Shown: piece after piece, positions 8,177 to 15,561 of the stretch
How the letters are laid out: the number at the start of each line of letters is the position of its first letter
Numbering within the stretch: the first letter of the stretch is position 1
Assembly (NCBI RefSeq): GCF_031624495.1
Contig: NZ_JAMQOP010000005.1
Span: 124,001 to 188,000 of the forward strand
Direction of reading: 5' to 3'
DNA length: 64,000 nucleotides
Origin: Halogeometricum sp. S1BR25-6
GTDB taxonomy: Archaea; Halobacteriota; Halobacteria; Halobacteriales; Haloferacaceae
Notes under the pieces: model-generated
Seen by the model: only the letters and a program-made list of their open reading frames with translations
What the model was told of the DNA's origin: nothing
The model's database searches: none
Made by a program: the position numbers and the translations under genes

Positions 8177-8181
8177 ATCAG

Positions 8182-8481
8182 ATGAGCGACCGACCCAAGA
8201 TTGAGATTCAACGACAGACCGTGTTCGGAGACGATGGCCAACTCGAAGTAACCGAGACGAACATTGAAACGTCACTTGAGGACTTCGGCGCAGACGTCGA
8301 CCATCGTGATCGAGACTCGCGGCTTGATCGACCCGAAGCGAGTGAGTTCGGGGTCGATGACCGACCAGAAGTAACGCAGTCCTCATCAGGAGATCAGTCT
8401 ACGCTCTTCGCGGATACGGACGCCGACCAACAGACGCTCACTGGTGAGGAAGCAGCCATGCAGTGTCTCTTTGAGAGTTAA
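8182..8481 (+). CDS. hypothetical acidic protein, 99 aa
   Basis: A low-complexity, very acidic and probably disordered protein with a short ordered-looking start (PKIEIQRQTVFGDDGQLEV). No domain recognised. Its start sits 5 bases after hairpin 7, whose 3' arm supplies the likely ribosome binding site. Its stop codon TAA lies inside the first arm of palindrome 2. Confidence 0.55.
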   Translation: MSDRPKIEIQRQTVFGDDGQLEVTETNIETSLEDFGADVDHRDRDSRLDRPEASEFGVDDRPEVTQSSSGDQSTLFADTDADQQTLTGEEAAMQCLFES

Positions 8482-8518
8482 CCAACAGGTAGCTCTGTTT
8501 CCTACAGTCGTTGGTTAA
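8478..8518. repeat. 41-bp palindrome 2
   Basis: TTAACCAAC (8478-8486) and GTTGGTTAA (8510-8518) form 9-bp arms with the same outer length as palindrome 1. The first arm contains the TAA stop of the preceding gene. The spacer is different in sequence from palindromes 1 and 3. Confidence 0.75.
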
Positions 8519-8535
8519 GCTCAGAGGAGTTTGTC

Positions 8536-8561
8536 GTGCCCCTCGAAGCACTGCTGGGCAC
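8536..8561 (+). repeat. hairpin (hairpin 8)
   Basis: GTGCCC (8536-8541) pairs with GGGCAC (8556-8561) around a 14-base loop. TTTGTC lies just upstream. ATG 8585 is 23 bases downstream. Confidence 0.45.
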
Positions 8562-8584
8562 CGGAGCCTCGCAGGAGACCCCTC

Positions 8585-9595
8585 ATGGCCATTCACGACG
8601 AAACAAAACCAGTTAGCAACAGCTCTACACAGACATACACTGGCGCCCGTCAGGCAGCATACGTGGCGTTCCTTCATCGAGTTCCGTTTGCACTCGATGC
8701 ATTGTCCCTCGGCTTTCTTCCCGGCTTTCGCGAGGACTGTACGTATCAGCAGTCGCAGTTTGATACCCTCGAGTGTCCAGTTGGAATGCTCGACAACGAT
8801 TTTCGGAATCCCGACCTCGAACGGTACGTCGACCGGGCCCTCAAGTATGAACCCGACGTGGGAATCATCGGTGACGCCTACGACACTGCGGAAGCACAAT
8901 CGTACGTCGACACGATTCGAGACCTCCACGGGAGTCTGCCCGAGACGGAGTTCATCATCGTTCCGAAATGCCGTGCCGCCATCGAAGCGATTCCCGACGA
9001 TATCGTGCTTGGCTACTCACGAGGGTACGCAGAGACACTTGCTCACGAATTCTCCGATCCCGTCGATTGGCGGGGCCGTCGCGTCCACATCCTCGGTGGC
9101 AGCCCACCCAAACAACTCGAAGTCATAGAGCAACTCACCCAGCCAACGCTGACAGGTGATCCGCCAGCCGACATCGTCGGCCTCGACTGGAATGGTCTGC
9201 ATCGCGGCGCGCAGTTCGGCGAGTTCTGGACAACTGAGGGCTGGGACGATAGTGGTCGCGACGTTGATCATGTTACGGTCCGGAAGACGGTTCGACATAG
9301 CCTCAGCAGGCTCAAAGAATTCTGGCAGGCCCAGGGCGTCTGGCCCGACTCGACACCGCAAACAGATGTAGCCGAACTCAGCTATTCTGGGCCCACACCA
9401 AGCGATATCGAGAGCGCGGCGTGTTCCAAGTGCAGTACGAATGTGTGGACGACGGAGCGTGGTCCATACGTTACCGAATACGATACGGGTGATGTCTGTG
9501 GGTACTGCAGCTACGACTGCTACTTCTCACATCGGCACCAGAACAATCTCGAGGAAATTGCCGGCGAGCAGAGCGTCTACATCCCGTCTTCGTGA
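8585..9595 (+). CDS. DUF6610-like protein, 336 aa
   Basis: Resembles what I recall as the haloarchaeal DUF6610 family. The core (about 70-250) has TIM-barrel-like spacing of strand ends: VGIIGDAYD, EFIIVPKC, IVLGYSRGY, VHILGGSP and IVGLDWN. This pattern is reminiscent of tRNA-guanine transglycosylase-type barrels (inference). The C-terminal 60 residues carry four Cys in two CxxC pairs (CSKC, CGYC) plus another Cys, a likely zinc site. Such genes recur on haloarchaeal plasmids near ArdC-like genes. Catalytic function unproven. ATG 8585 follows hairpin 8. Confidence 0.65.
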   Translation: MAIHDETKPVSNSSTQTYTGARQAAYVAFLHRVPFALDALSLGFLPGFREDCTYQQSQFDTLECPVGMLDNDFRNPDLERYVDRALKYEPDVGIIGDAYDTAEAQSYVDTIRDLHGSLPETEFIIVPKCRAAIEAIPDDIVLGYSRGYAETLAHEFSDPVDWRGRRVHILGGSPPKQLEVIEQLTQPTLTGDPPADIVGLDWNGLHRGAQFGEFWTTEGWDDSGRDVDHVTVRKTVRHSLSRLKEFWQAQGVWPDSTPQTDVAELSYSGPTPSDIESAACSKCSTNVWTTERGPYVTEYDTGDVCGYCSYDCYFSHRHQNNLEEIAGEQSVYIPSS

Positions 9596-9607
9596 CGCCA
9601 TGTTCTG

Positions 9608-9633
9608 TTTTTCACGCCCCGAAGGATGAGGGC
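9608..9633 (+). repeat. T-tract plus weak hairpin (hairpin 9)
   Basis: TTTTT ends at 9612. GCCC (9616-9619) pairs with GGGC (9630-9633) around CGAAGGATGA. The stem is short, but the T-run, spacing and loop core GAAGGATG match the other members. Confidence 0.4.
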
Positions 9634-9664
9634 TCAAACGAGAGTCCTCAAAGCAGGTGATTTT

Positions 9665-10012
9665 GTGAGTCAACAACAGCGTCCGAACGATGTCTCGATC
9701 GATGCGATTCCAGTCGATATCGCGAACACCCAATCCGGTGAAGTCAAGTCCACTGATGTTCCCGACGAAATTCGGTCGATTACTCATGGACTCGCGAGTG
9801 AACAGCCACCAACGAATCCGCTAGTTGTACTGAAAGCGGCTCGGTGGTGGTACATCCACGGAAAGGGTGGAACCGACCCTGCGTTCCGGTGGGCCATCGA
9901 GTGGACACGGCACCTTGCGACAGACACGTCTAGCGACGTGAAACAGTTTGATGAATTTCTCACGTATCTCGTCGCGGTCGGCTTCGCTGATGAGAAAGCA
10001 GCCCTCCGGTGA
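9665..10012 (+). CDS. hypothetical protein, 115 aa
   Basis: A soluble protein with a helical, aromatic-rich second half (LKAARWWYIHGKGG, WAIEWTRHLA). No domain recognised. Reading may start at ATG 9626, but that start lies in the loop of hairpin 9, so GTG 9665 is preferred. It sits between the DUF6610-like and ArdC-like genes on the same strand, with 87 bases to the latter. Confidence 0.55.
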   Translation: MSQQQRPNDVSIDAIPVDIANTQSGEVKSTDVPDEIRSITHGLASEQPPTNPLVVLKAARWWYIHGKGGTDPAFRWAIEWTRHLATDTSSDVKQFDEFLTYLVAVGFADEKAALR

Positions 10013-10026
10013 CTGTCGGCGCGAGT

Positions 10027-10055
10027 TTGTTATGCGCCCCAAGGGGTGCGGCGCA
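10027..10055 (+). repeat. hairpin (hairpin 10)
   Basis: TGCGCC (10033-10038) pairs with GGCGCA (10050-10055) around the 11-base loop CCAAGGGGTGC. TTTGT lies upstream. ATG 10100 of the ArdC-like gene is 44 bases downstream. Confidence 0.55.
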
Positions 10056-10099
10056 ATCTGAACTGACGCAGTCGCCGTGAACTCGATTTGGTGAATTCA

Positions 10100-11044
10100 A
10101 TGGCTATGACTAGTGATTCATCGGTCTCGTTCGAGGAGACCGATACCCGACGCGACGAGATGCACAGTACTATCAAAGCGTGGATCGACGACCTCGTTGA
10201 CCACGTCAACGATGCACAAGCAAGTGAAGAATTCCAAGAGTGGCTAGATGTCCAGAGTCGGTTCCACGACTATTCGCACCGAAATACGCTGCTCATCAAA
10301 CGCCAGTGTCCCGAGGCAACGAAGGTCGCAGGCTACAACACCTGGCGGAACGAGTTTGATCGGCACGTCCAGGAAGGGGAAAGCGCGATCTGGATCTGGG
10401 CCCCGATCATCACCACGCGATGTCCCGAATGCGAAAATTCGCCTAGCTACCACGAGAAAATCGGGTGTGAGTACGAGGAGACACCATCCGAAGAGTGGTC
10501 GAAAGGCCTCGTTGGGTTCAAACCAGCACCAGTCTTCGACGTCTCCCAGACCGAAGGCGAGCCATTTTCCAAACTCGACACGGAAGCGACCGGGGACGCC
10601 GGCAATCTCGTCGGTCGACTGACCGACGCGGCGGATGAGCTCGGTGTGACGGGTCGGATCGTCGACGCTGACGACTGGGACCATGGCGGCGCGAAGGGCG
10701 TCTGCAAGCAACGAAATCTCCACGACCTCCAGCCAGTTGTCGAAGCGAAAGCCCGAGCAAATCAGGCAGATCTCGCTGTCACATTGATCCACGAGTACGC
10801 TCACGCACTGCTCCATTTCGATATCGAGGGCGAACTCGAACGGGCAAAACGCGAGGTCGAAGCTGAGGCCGTCGCGTACATCGTCGGTCGCTATCTCGGG
10901 CTCGACACAAGTGGATCTGCGTTCTATCTCGCTGCGTGGCAAGGCGACGACTCCGAGATGATTCAAGAGCGCCTCGGTCGTATCAGTTCCACCGCTCAGG
11001 AAATTATCGGCACAGTCATAGAGAGCCGCAAAGCGATTTTCTAG
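10100..11044 (+). CDS. ArdC-like antirestriction protein / zinc metalloprotease
   Basis: A 314-aa protein. The N-terminal half resembles the ArdC ssDNA-binding domain (HDYSHRNTLLI, then GYNTWR). It carries an inserted zinc-ribbon-like CPEC...C. The C-terminal half is an IrrE/ImmA-type metallopeptidase with HEYAHALLH and a downstream glutamate region EAEAVAYIV. ArdC proteins enter recipients with conjugating plasmids and protect incoming DNA from restriction, and archaeal relatives are common on haloarchaeal plasmids. A role in plasmid establishment is inferred. ATG 10100 is chosen over TTG 10088. Its TAG stop abuts palindrome 3. A 33/34-base match to codons near its N-terminus lies at 57.23-57.26 kb. 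Confidence 0.82.
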   Translation: MAMTSDSSVSFEETDTRRDEMHSTIKAWIDDLVDHVNDAQASEEFQEWLDVQSRFHDYSHRNTLLIKRQCPEATKVAGYNTWRNEFDRHVQEGESAIWIWAPIITTRCPECENSPSYHEKIGCEYEETPSEEWSKGLVGFKPAPVFDVSQTEGEPFSKLDTEATGDAGNLVGRLTDAADELGVTGRIVDADDWDHGGAKGVCKQRNLHDLQPVVEAKARANQADLAVTLIHEYAHALLHFDIEGELERAKREVEAEAVAYIVGRYLGLDTSGSAFYLAAWQGDDSEMIQERLGRISSTAQEIIGTVIESRKAIF

Positions 11045-11086
11045 TTAACCAACATCCGAAGAAACCGGTACTCTTTGTTGGTTAAC
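11044..11086. repeat. palindrome 3
   Basis: Perfect 11-bp arms GTTAACCAACA (11044-11054) and TGTTGGTTAAC (11076-11086). The core TTAACCAACA...TGTTGGTTAA spans 11045-11085, again 41 bp. It begins directly on the TAG stop of the ArdC-like gene and closes the cluster. Confidence 0.8.
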
Positions 11087-11178
11087 GGTCGCTGTGAGGA
11101 TGGTCTCTTCACGCAGATTTCGTCCTGAGATTACAGATAGACAGTGAACTTACCACCTCAACGGTCGCGTAATAGTAC

Positions 11179-11352
11179 ATGGACAAGGAGAATGAGACAG
11201 CATCAAGCGGAAAAAACATGGGGACAGGGATGGCGATTGGAATCCCGATCGGAGTCGCTATCGGTTCTGCGACTGATAATCTCGGACTCTGGATCGCGCT
11301 CGGGGTGGCACTTGGTGCTGCAATTGGAGCCGGATTGAGTAACCGGAAGTAG
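11179..11352 (+). CDS. glycine-zipper small membrane protein, 57 aa
   Basis: A short hydrophilic N-terminus is followed by two Gly/Ala-rich hydrophobic stretches (GMAIGIPIGVAIG and LGVALGAAIGAGL) with G-x3-G spacing, ending in NRK. This is the glycine-zipper pattern of small membrane proteins common in Halobacteria. ATG 11179 is the only sensible start. It stands alone between palindrome 3 and the Lrp gene. Function unknown. Confidence 0.6.
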   Translation: MDKENETASSGKNMGTGMAIGIPIGVAIGSATDNLGLWIALGVALGAAIGAGLSNRK

Positions 11353-11529
11353 AGACGTACGTTCTGATTGAGTAATGTGCTCTACTCCGTAGTCCTATAC
11401 GTTAGCTGACGTTGACTGCTATAGATGGGGCTTGACAACGCATATAATGGATTTTTGATGATTTCACCGAGGTTCGAACGGGAGTAATTGTACAAGCGTT
11501 AAGTTCCGGTGCGAAAACAACTAGAGGCT

Positions 11530-11994
11530 ATGGCATACGAAAATCTTGACAAACAGCTCATCAACGCGCTTATTGGGAATGGACGAGCGAGTCTGCGAAG
11601 TCTCTCTGAAGAGCTAGATGTCTCAGTGACGACGGTCTCGAATCACATTAGCGATCTCGAAGATGAGGGGGTAATTAGCGGGTATACGCCGATTCTGAAC
11701 TATGACGAGCTTGGGTACGAAGTGACCGCCGTGCTGCAGCTCAAAGTGGAGGGGCAAGCGCTCTCGGATGTGGTGACACGACTACAGGGACACAAACAGA
11801 TAACAACCGTCTACGAAACGACGGGTGAATTCGACATTATCGGTATTGGCTCATTTCGTGACACAGAGGACGTTAACCAGACAATCAAGCAGCTACTGAA
11901 CGATGCGACTGTCCGGCAGTCCTCAACTGCGATCATACTAAACAAACCAGTAGAGAATCAGCAATTCGAGCTTGACGTTGAGTCATCGAACTGA
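11530..11994 (+). CDS. Lrp/AsnC-family transcriptional regulator
   Basis: A 154-aa protein. The N-terminal HTH (about 1-55, RASLRSLSEELDVSVTTVSN) is followed by an AsnC ligand-binding/RAM domain (about 65-145) with the typical VYETTGEFDIIGIGSF strand. Such proteins bind DNA as octamers and respond to amino acids or act globally. ATG 11530 is preferred, with GTG 11509 an alternative. It stands alone upstream of the partition region, so its targets are not obvious. Confidence 0.88.
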   Translation: MAYENLDKQLINALIGNGRASLRSLSEELDVSVTTVSNHISDLEDEGVISGYTPILNYDELGYEVTAVLQLKVEGQALSDVVTRLQGHKQITTVYETTGEFDIIGIGSFRDTEDVNQTIKQLLNDATVRQSSTAIILNKPVENQQFELDVESSN

Positions 11995-12333
11995 GTATAT
12001 TGCCAGATTTTGCTGCACAGGTATAAACTATTGCTACGATACCCAATTCGAATTATATAGCAACGGAGAGCTTACCCAAAGAAGTCGCGTACTCGCTCAA
12101 CCGACCGCTGAATATTCCCGTACATCCGCTTATACACGCGAATGAGACCGACCATCGACTTCTCGTTCAAGTCCTCGATGAGAAAAATCATCGGGGAGCC
12201 CCCAGTACGGATCCGGTAAGTATTGAATTTGCTACCGGAGACCTGCTTACACGGGCAGGTCTTCAACGCCGTAGACGACGCTACTGACACCACTAAGTAA
12301 GACTTAGTCAACGCGAGGATGTGGCTTTGAGAC

Positions 12334-12795
12334 CTACTCAAGTTCCAGTTCTTCGCGCAGCTGATCGCTCTCTAACCCTGCTTTGAACACTGCATTGAAG
12401 AACTCTTTATTCTTTGTCAGTTCATCGCCGTGAACCCGGAAATACTCTGAGTCCAGATCCTTGAATGTCGCCACCATATCCCGGTAGATATCCTCGTACA
12501 GATAGACGTTCACGTTATGAAGGTCGCGGACAGCGAACCCTTTCCGCTCAGCATCAATACTCATTTGCCGTACTGTGTTCCCTTCTGCTGTATCTGACGT
12601 ATCCTCTTTGTCTGTGATATCTTCCGTATCTGCTTTTTCTTCAATATCTGATTCATCTTGAGTATCTTTTATATCGTATGCGTCTTCTGTATCTGATGTA
12701 TCTGAATTGTCTTCGGCTTCTGAGCTCGCACCCGTAGAACGCACCTCGCTCATATTCCACGTCTCCTGCTTCCGATCCTCTAAATCGTCACTCAT
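12334..12795 (-). CDS. partition partner of ParA (ParB-like/adaptor), 153 aa
   Basis: Its start overlaps the parA stop codon as TAATG, so translation is coupled and it is the expected second partition protein. The first 75 residues are a disordered acidic repeat of SDT/EDT/KDT units. The C-terminal 75 residues form a helical domain (NVNVYLYEDIYRDMVATF onward) resembling small haloarchaeal ParA partners. The repeat tract is encoded by DNA full of TATCTGA motifs, the same motif found upstream of parA. The partition site may therefore extend into this gene. It has no classical ParB N-terminal domain. Confidence 0.7.
   Translation of the reverse strand: MSDDLEDRKQETWNMSEVRSTGASSEAEDNSDTSDTEDAYDIKDTQDESDIEEKADTEDITDKEDTSDTAEGNTVRQMSIDAERKGFAVRDLHNVNVYLYEDIYRDMVATFKDLDSEYFRVHGDELTKNKEFFNAVFKAGLESDQLREELELE
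12588..12712. repeat. TATCTGA iterons inside the parA-partner gene
   Basis: On the plus strand this stretch contains many TATCTGA/TATCT/TGTCTG units about every 8-15 bases, for example TATCTGACGTATC and TATCTGATGTATCTGA. The same units occur at 13590-13690 upstream of parA. They translate as the acidic SDT/EDT repeat of the partner protein. Confidence 0.65.
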
Positions 12796-13589
12796 TACGC
12801 CTTCACCTCTTCAGCAGCTAACTCACGGGCAATACTCAGGTACGATTCACGGGCGTCATCCACCTTTGCCGGATCATCATGCTGGAAAATCGAGACACCG
12901 TTGTTCCACGCTCGACGAATCGCTACACGCTCTGGAATCTGGAACACTGGGTACGGAGCATCGTTGAAGAATTCCAGCATCTCCTTCGTATCGTTATTCG
13001 GCGTACCCTCGACCGAGTTCACTACGATACCTCGGACACGTATCTGATCTATCTGACCAGGGAAACTGGACTCTAAGTAGCTGATTTCCTCGTTCATTTT
13101 CTCAATCGCACGGATACTACGGCGAGTCGGTTCAACTGGAATCAGCAGATTTTCAGCTGCTAGCAAAGCGTTGTCGAGAATCTGCGAGAGATCAGGCGGA
13201 CAGTCGATAATGATGAAGTCGTAATCCGTGTCAAGCTCGTCTAAAGCGATCTTCAACCGCATCTCGCTGTTTGCCACTTGGGTTAGCAGCATATCTTTCA
13301 ATGCATCCATCGACTTGTTCGCTGGGATAATGTCAAACTCCTCGTGGTGCTGGATGATATCGTTGATTTCGCTGGTTCTCGACGGGTCCACCATCACCTG
13401 ATGCAGTGACGGAATTTTCTGACTGTACAAGTCACGGAACCCGACGCCTTCAGTTGCCGTGCCTTGTGGATCAGCGTCGACGAGCAGTACTTTGTGCCCT
13501 AACTCGTTCAACGCCCCGGACAAATTGATACTGGTCGTTGTCTTCCCCACGCCTCCAGCCTGATTGCTGATGGCCAATATCTGAGTCAT
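12795..13589 (-). CDS. parA: ParA-family partition ATPase
   Basis: A 264-aa Soj/ParA protein. The Walker A region reads NQAGGVGKTTT (K16). A switch/Walker A' region contains LLVDADPQGT, and Walker B contains FIIIDCPPDL. It drives segregation of the replicon by ATP-dependent DNA binding with the co-encoded partner. The signature lysine that normally opens the deviant Walker motif (KGGVGKT) is Ala here. It is the first gene of a two-gene operon coupled by TAATG. TATCTGA repeats just upstream (13590-13690) are likely the promoter/operator and centromere. Its closeness to the orc1/cdc6 gene fits a replication-partition module. Confidence 0.92.
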   Translation of the reverse strand: MTQILAISNQAGGVGKTTTSINLSGALNELGHKVLLVDADPQGTATEGVGFRDLYSQKIPSLHQVMVDPSRTSEINDIIQHHEEFDIIPANKSMDALKDMLLTQVANSEMRLKIALDELDTDYDFIIIDCPPDLSQILDNALLAAENLLIPVEPTRRSIRAIEKMNEEISYLESSFPGQIDQIRVRGIVVNSVEGTPNNDTKEMLEFFNDAPYPVFQIPERVAIRRAWNNGVSIFQHDDPAKVDDARESYLSIARELAAEEVKA

Positions 13590-13690
13590 GTGTCTTCTGT
13601 ATCTGACGTATCTTATTACGGTCGCATAAATGTATGTCAGACATCTACTGTACCAACTGTATCTGACCTATCTTCTGTATCTGATATAGG
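13590..13690. repeat. TATCTGA iterons upstream of parA (candidate centromere/operator)
   Basis: Several copies of TATCTGA or its shorter form TATCT, including TATCTGACGTATCTT and TATCTGACCTATCTT, occupy the parA upstream region. The parA promoter must lie here. Repeats at this position usually bind the partition adaptor for both autoregulation and segregation. Confidence 0.65.
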
Positions 13691-13886
13691 GAATGAGCTA
13701 TGTCTGAACCTTCCGAACGGCTGCGTCAAGATGGTTCTCGTAGATATACTTTAACAGAACCGCATCAGAATACGCATGAAATCTCGGGTTTCGTCCTAGA
13801 TACTGTATGTTGGGGGAGCATCCCGCCCACTCACTTAACCACCAAGTCCACACCAGTCCGATCCAATTAGGTTCCTCCAGAAAGGA

Positions 13887-13910
13887 AGGGAGACACCACC
13901 ATTTCCTGAG
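13887..13910. repeat. origin repeat downstream of orc1/cdc6 (ori1 family)
   Basis: GACACCACCATTTCCTGAG recurs upstream of the initiator gene at 15281-15301 (one base different) and, inverted, at about 15476-15496. Having the copies on both sides of the gene is typical of Orc1/Cdc6 recognition boxes. Confidence 0.6.
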
Positions 13911-13932
13911 AAATAAGTCAACCAAGGATCAG

Positions 13933-15159
13933 CTACGTTAGTCCTTCTCGGTCTGCCGCAGATTCTAACATCTCCGGGATATCCTCTAAACGACTGATCT
14001 CACTCAACACAGCCAGCACCGAACCTAAATCCACATTCAGCTCGTATTCATAGTAGCTACCGCCGTGGAATCCATCATTCCGTTCAGCAACTGTTAGAAA
14101 ACCATGCAGCGACAACTCGCTCAGATGATCGCGGATACGACGCTCACCAAGAGCATCAGCAGAAATACGGTCAGCATAGTTCTGGTACCGTTCGTAGATT
14201 TCTTGCGTCCGAACAGGAGCAACCTCCGTAATCTCGAAAGCCGAAACACTGCACAGCACCAGATGCCCCTGAGTCGTCAACTCCCGCATCCCATCCTCTA
14301 ACTGATCACGCTCTAACTCCTTCTGAGCGCTGCGAATATGCTTCTCCTCAACCGTCGAAGCCTCATTAGATCGAGCCAATTCCCCTGCCTTATGCAGAAG
14401 CCGAAGACCTTGACGAGCACTCCCAGAGTCTTGAGCAGAAAAAGCCGCCGCCAACGGAATCACCTCATCATTCAAGACCCCGTCGTGGAAAGCTTTCTCG
14501 GCTCTATCACCGAGGATCGACGTTAACTCATTCGCATCGTACGGCGGGAAATGGATTTCCTCTTCACATAATGTGTCCTTCACCTTCGGAGAGAGCTGGT
14601 CGCGAAACGTGAAGTCATTCGAGATACCGATGATACCGGGCCAGACATCGTCGACATAACCATTGCTCTCAGCGCGCGGCAGCTCATACAGGATATCATC
14701 GTTCCCTCCAATGTTGTCGATCTCGTCGAGGACGATTAAGACAGTTCCACCAAGTTCGTCCAGTTCATCGTAAAGCATGTTGAACACGTCCTGTTGCGGA
14801 TAGCCGGTGGTGGAGACACGGCTGTCCGGTCCTCGCAACTGGTTCAACAGGTTGACTGCGACCTGGTAGCTGCTGGAGATGTTGTTACAGGGTTGCTTGA
14901 TCACAGTCAAGTCAATACCGTATTCTCCGGCGTCTTCCTGCAGATGATCGAGCAAATAGTTTGTCGCAACCGTCTTCCCGACACCGGTTTTCCCGTAGAG
15001 AAAAATATTCTTAGGCGGTGCCCCGTTGATCACCGGTTGCAACGCATTCCGGTACTTTTTGAGTTCGTTATCTCGCTCTTGGATCTGCTCCGGTTGGTAG
15101 TTCTCACGTAAGGGATACTCGTCCGAGAAGATGTTCTCGTCCGGAGTAAACATCGCCAT
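13933..15159 (-). CDS. Orc1/Cdc6-type replication initiator (copy 1)
   Basis: A 408-aa AAA+ initiator with Walker A GKTGVGKT (56-63) and Walker B VLIVLDEID (140-148). Sensor motifs and a C-terminal winged helix follow (about 300-390). These proteins bind origin recognition boxes and open DNA for replication. It reads away from a repeat-containing, AT-rich region (15160-15561), which is the likely origin. An MFTPDE start context at the N-terminus is typical of plasmid-type haloarchaeal Orc proteins. The third initiator at 55.6 kb is a close relative lacking its N-terminus. Confidence 0.94.
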   Translation of the reverse strand: MAMFTPDENIFSDEYPLRENYQPEQIQERDNELKKYRNALQPVINGAPPKNIFLYGKTGVGKTVATNYLLDHLQEDAGEYGIDLTVIKQPCNNISSSYQVAVNLLNQLRGPDSRVSTTGYPQQDVFNMLYDELDELGGTVLIVLDEIDNIGGNDDILYELPRAESNGYVDDVWPGIIGISNDFTFRDQLSPKVKDTLCEEEIHFPPYDANELTSILGDRAEKAFHDGVLNDEVIPLAAAFSAQDSGSARQGLRLLHKAGELARSNEASTVEEKHIRSAQKELERDQLEDGMRELTTQGHLVLCSVSAFEITEVAPVRTQEIYERYQNYADRISADALGERRIRDHLSELSLHGFLTVAERNDGFHGGSYYEYELNVDLGSVLAVLSEISRLEDIPEMLESAADREGLT

Positions 15160-15189
15160 CTTAACTCATGGACACGTATCGACGTGTGA

Positions 15190-15505
15190 TAAAGACCGGG
15201 GGTTCCTGAGTGTCCGGAGCGTCCTCGGTTTCCTGAGACCGCCAGATTTTTATACTATATCCCGACTCAGCGGTCCCTGTCAGACACCACTATTTCCTGA
15301 GCCCTAGATCAAAAGGGGAGGCCAATCTAGGAACACGCAATACTATAACTCACAGAAAACTTTATCATAACTCACATACAACCATAGCCGCAAACCACCT
15401 AGGTAGAGCAGTTTGTTTATAGAGTTCTAGAAGTAAAACGTGGTTTTCAAGCGGTACAGCCGGTTTCGTGAGTGGGCTCGGGAAATGGTGGTGTCTCTCT
15501 GTACC
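15190..15505. other. replication origin 1 (ORB-like repeats and AT-rich segment)
   Basis: Upstream of orc copy 1 lie GGGGTTCCTGAG and GGTTTCCTGAG (about 15198-15237), the GACACCAC-type box at 15281-15301 and its inverted copy at about 15476-15496. Between them AT-rich stretches occur (TTTTTATACTATAT at 15247-15260 and the 15340-15380 region). Inverted boxes flanking an AT-rich unwinding region next to an initiator gene is the haloarchaeal origin layout. Confidence 0.65.
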
Positions 15506-15522
15506 TGGATCAACCGGTAGGC

Positions 15523-15555
15523 TTAACCAACAATCCGCCGTCGAGTTAACCAACA
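15523..15555 (+). repeat. direct pair of TTAACCAACA
   Basis: TTAACCAACA at 15523-15532 and again at 15546-15555, in the same orientation, 23 bases apart. This is the half-site of the 41-bp palindromes. The pair sits 7 bases before ATG 15562, an operator-like position. Confidence 0.65.
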
Positions 15556-15561
15556 GCGAGT

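Noticed and set aside
3691-10055. Hairpins read as ordinary intrinsic terminators
   Set aside because: The T-run lies before, not after, the stem on the coding strand, and the stems sit close to the next start codon rather than following stop codons. A T-run terminator for the upstream gene remains possible in addition.
12072-12341. Minus-strand frame resembling the end of a RelE-like toxin (YRIRTGG...VYKRMYG)
   Set aside because: Only a TTG start, weak similarity and no antitoxin partner; not enough to call a gene.
13698-13925. 75-codon minus-strand frame between parA and orc1/cdc6
   Set aside because: It overlaps an origin repeat and its translation is Trp-rich and irregular; more likely non-coding.
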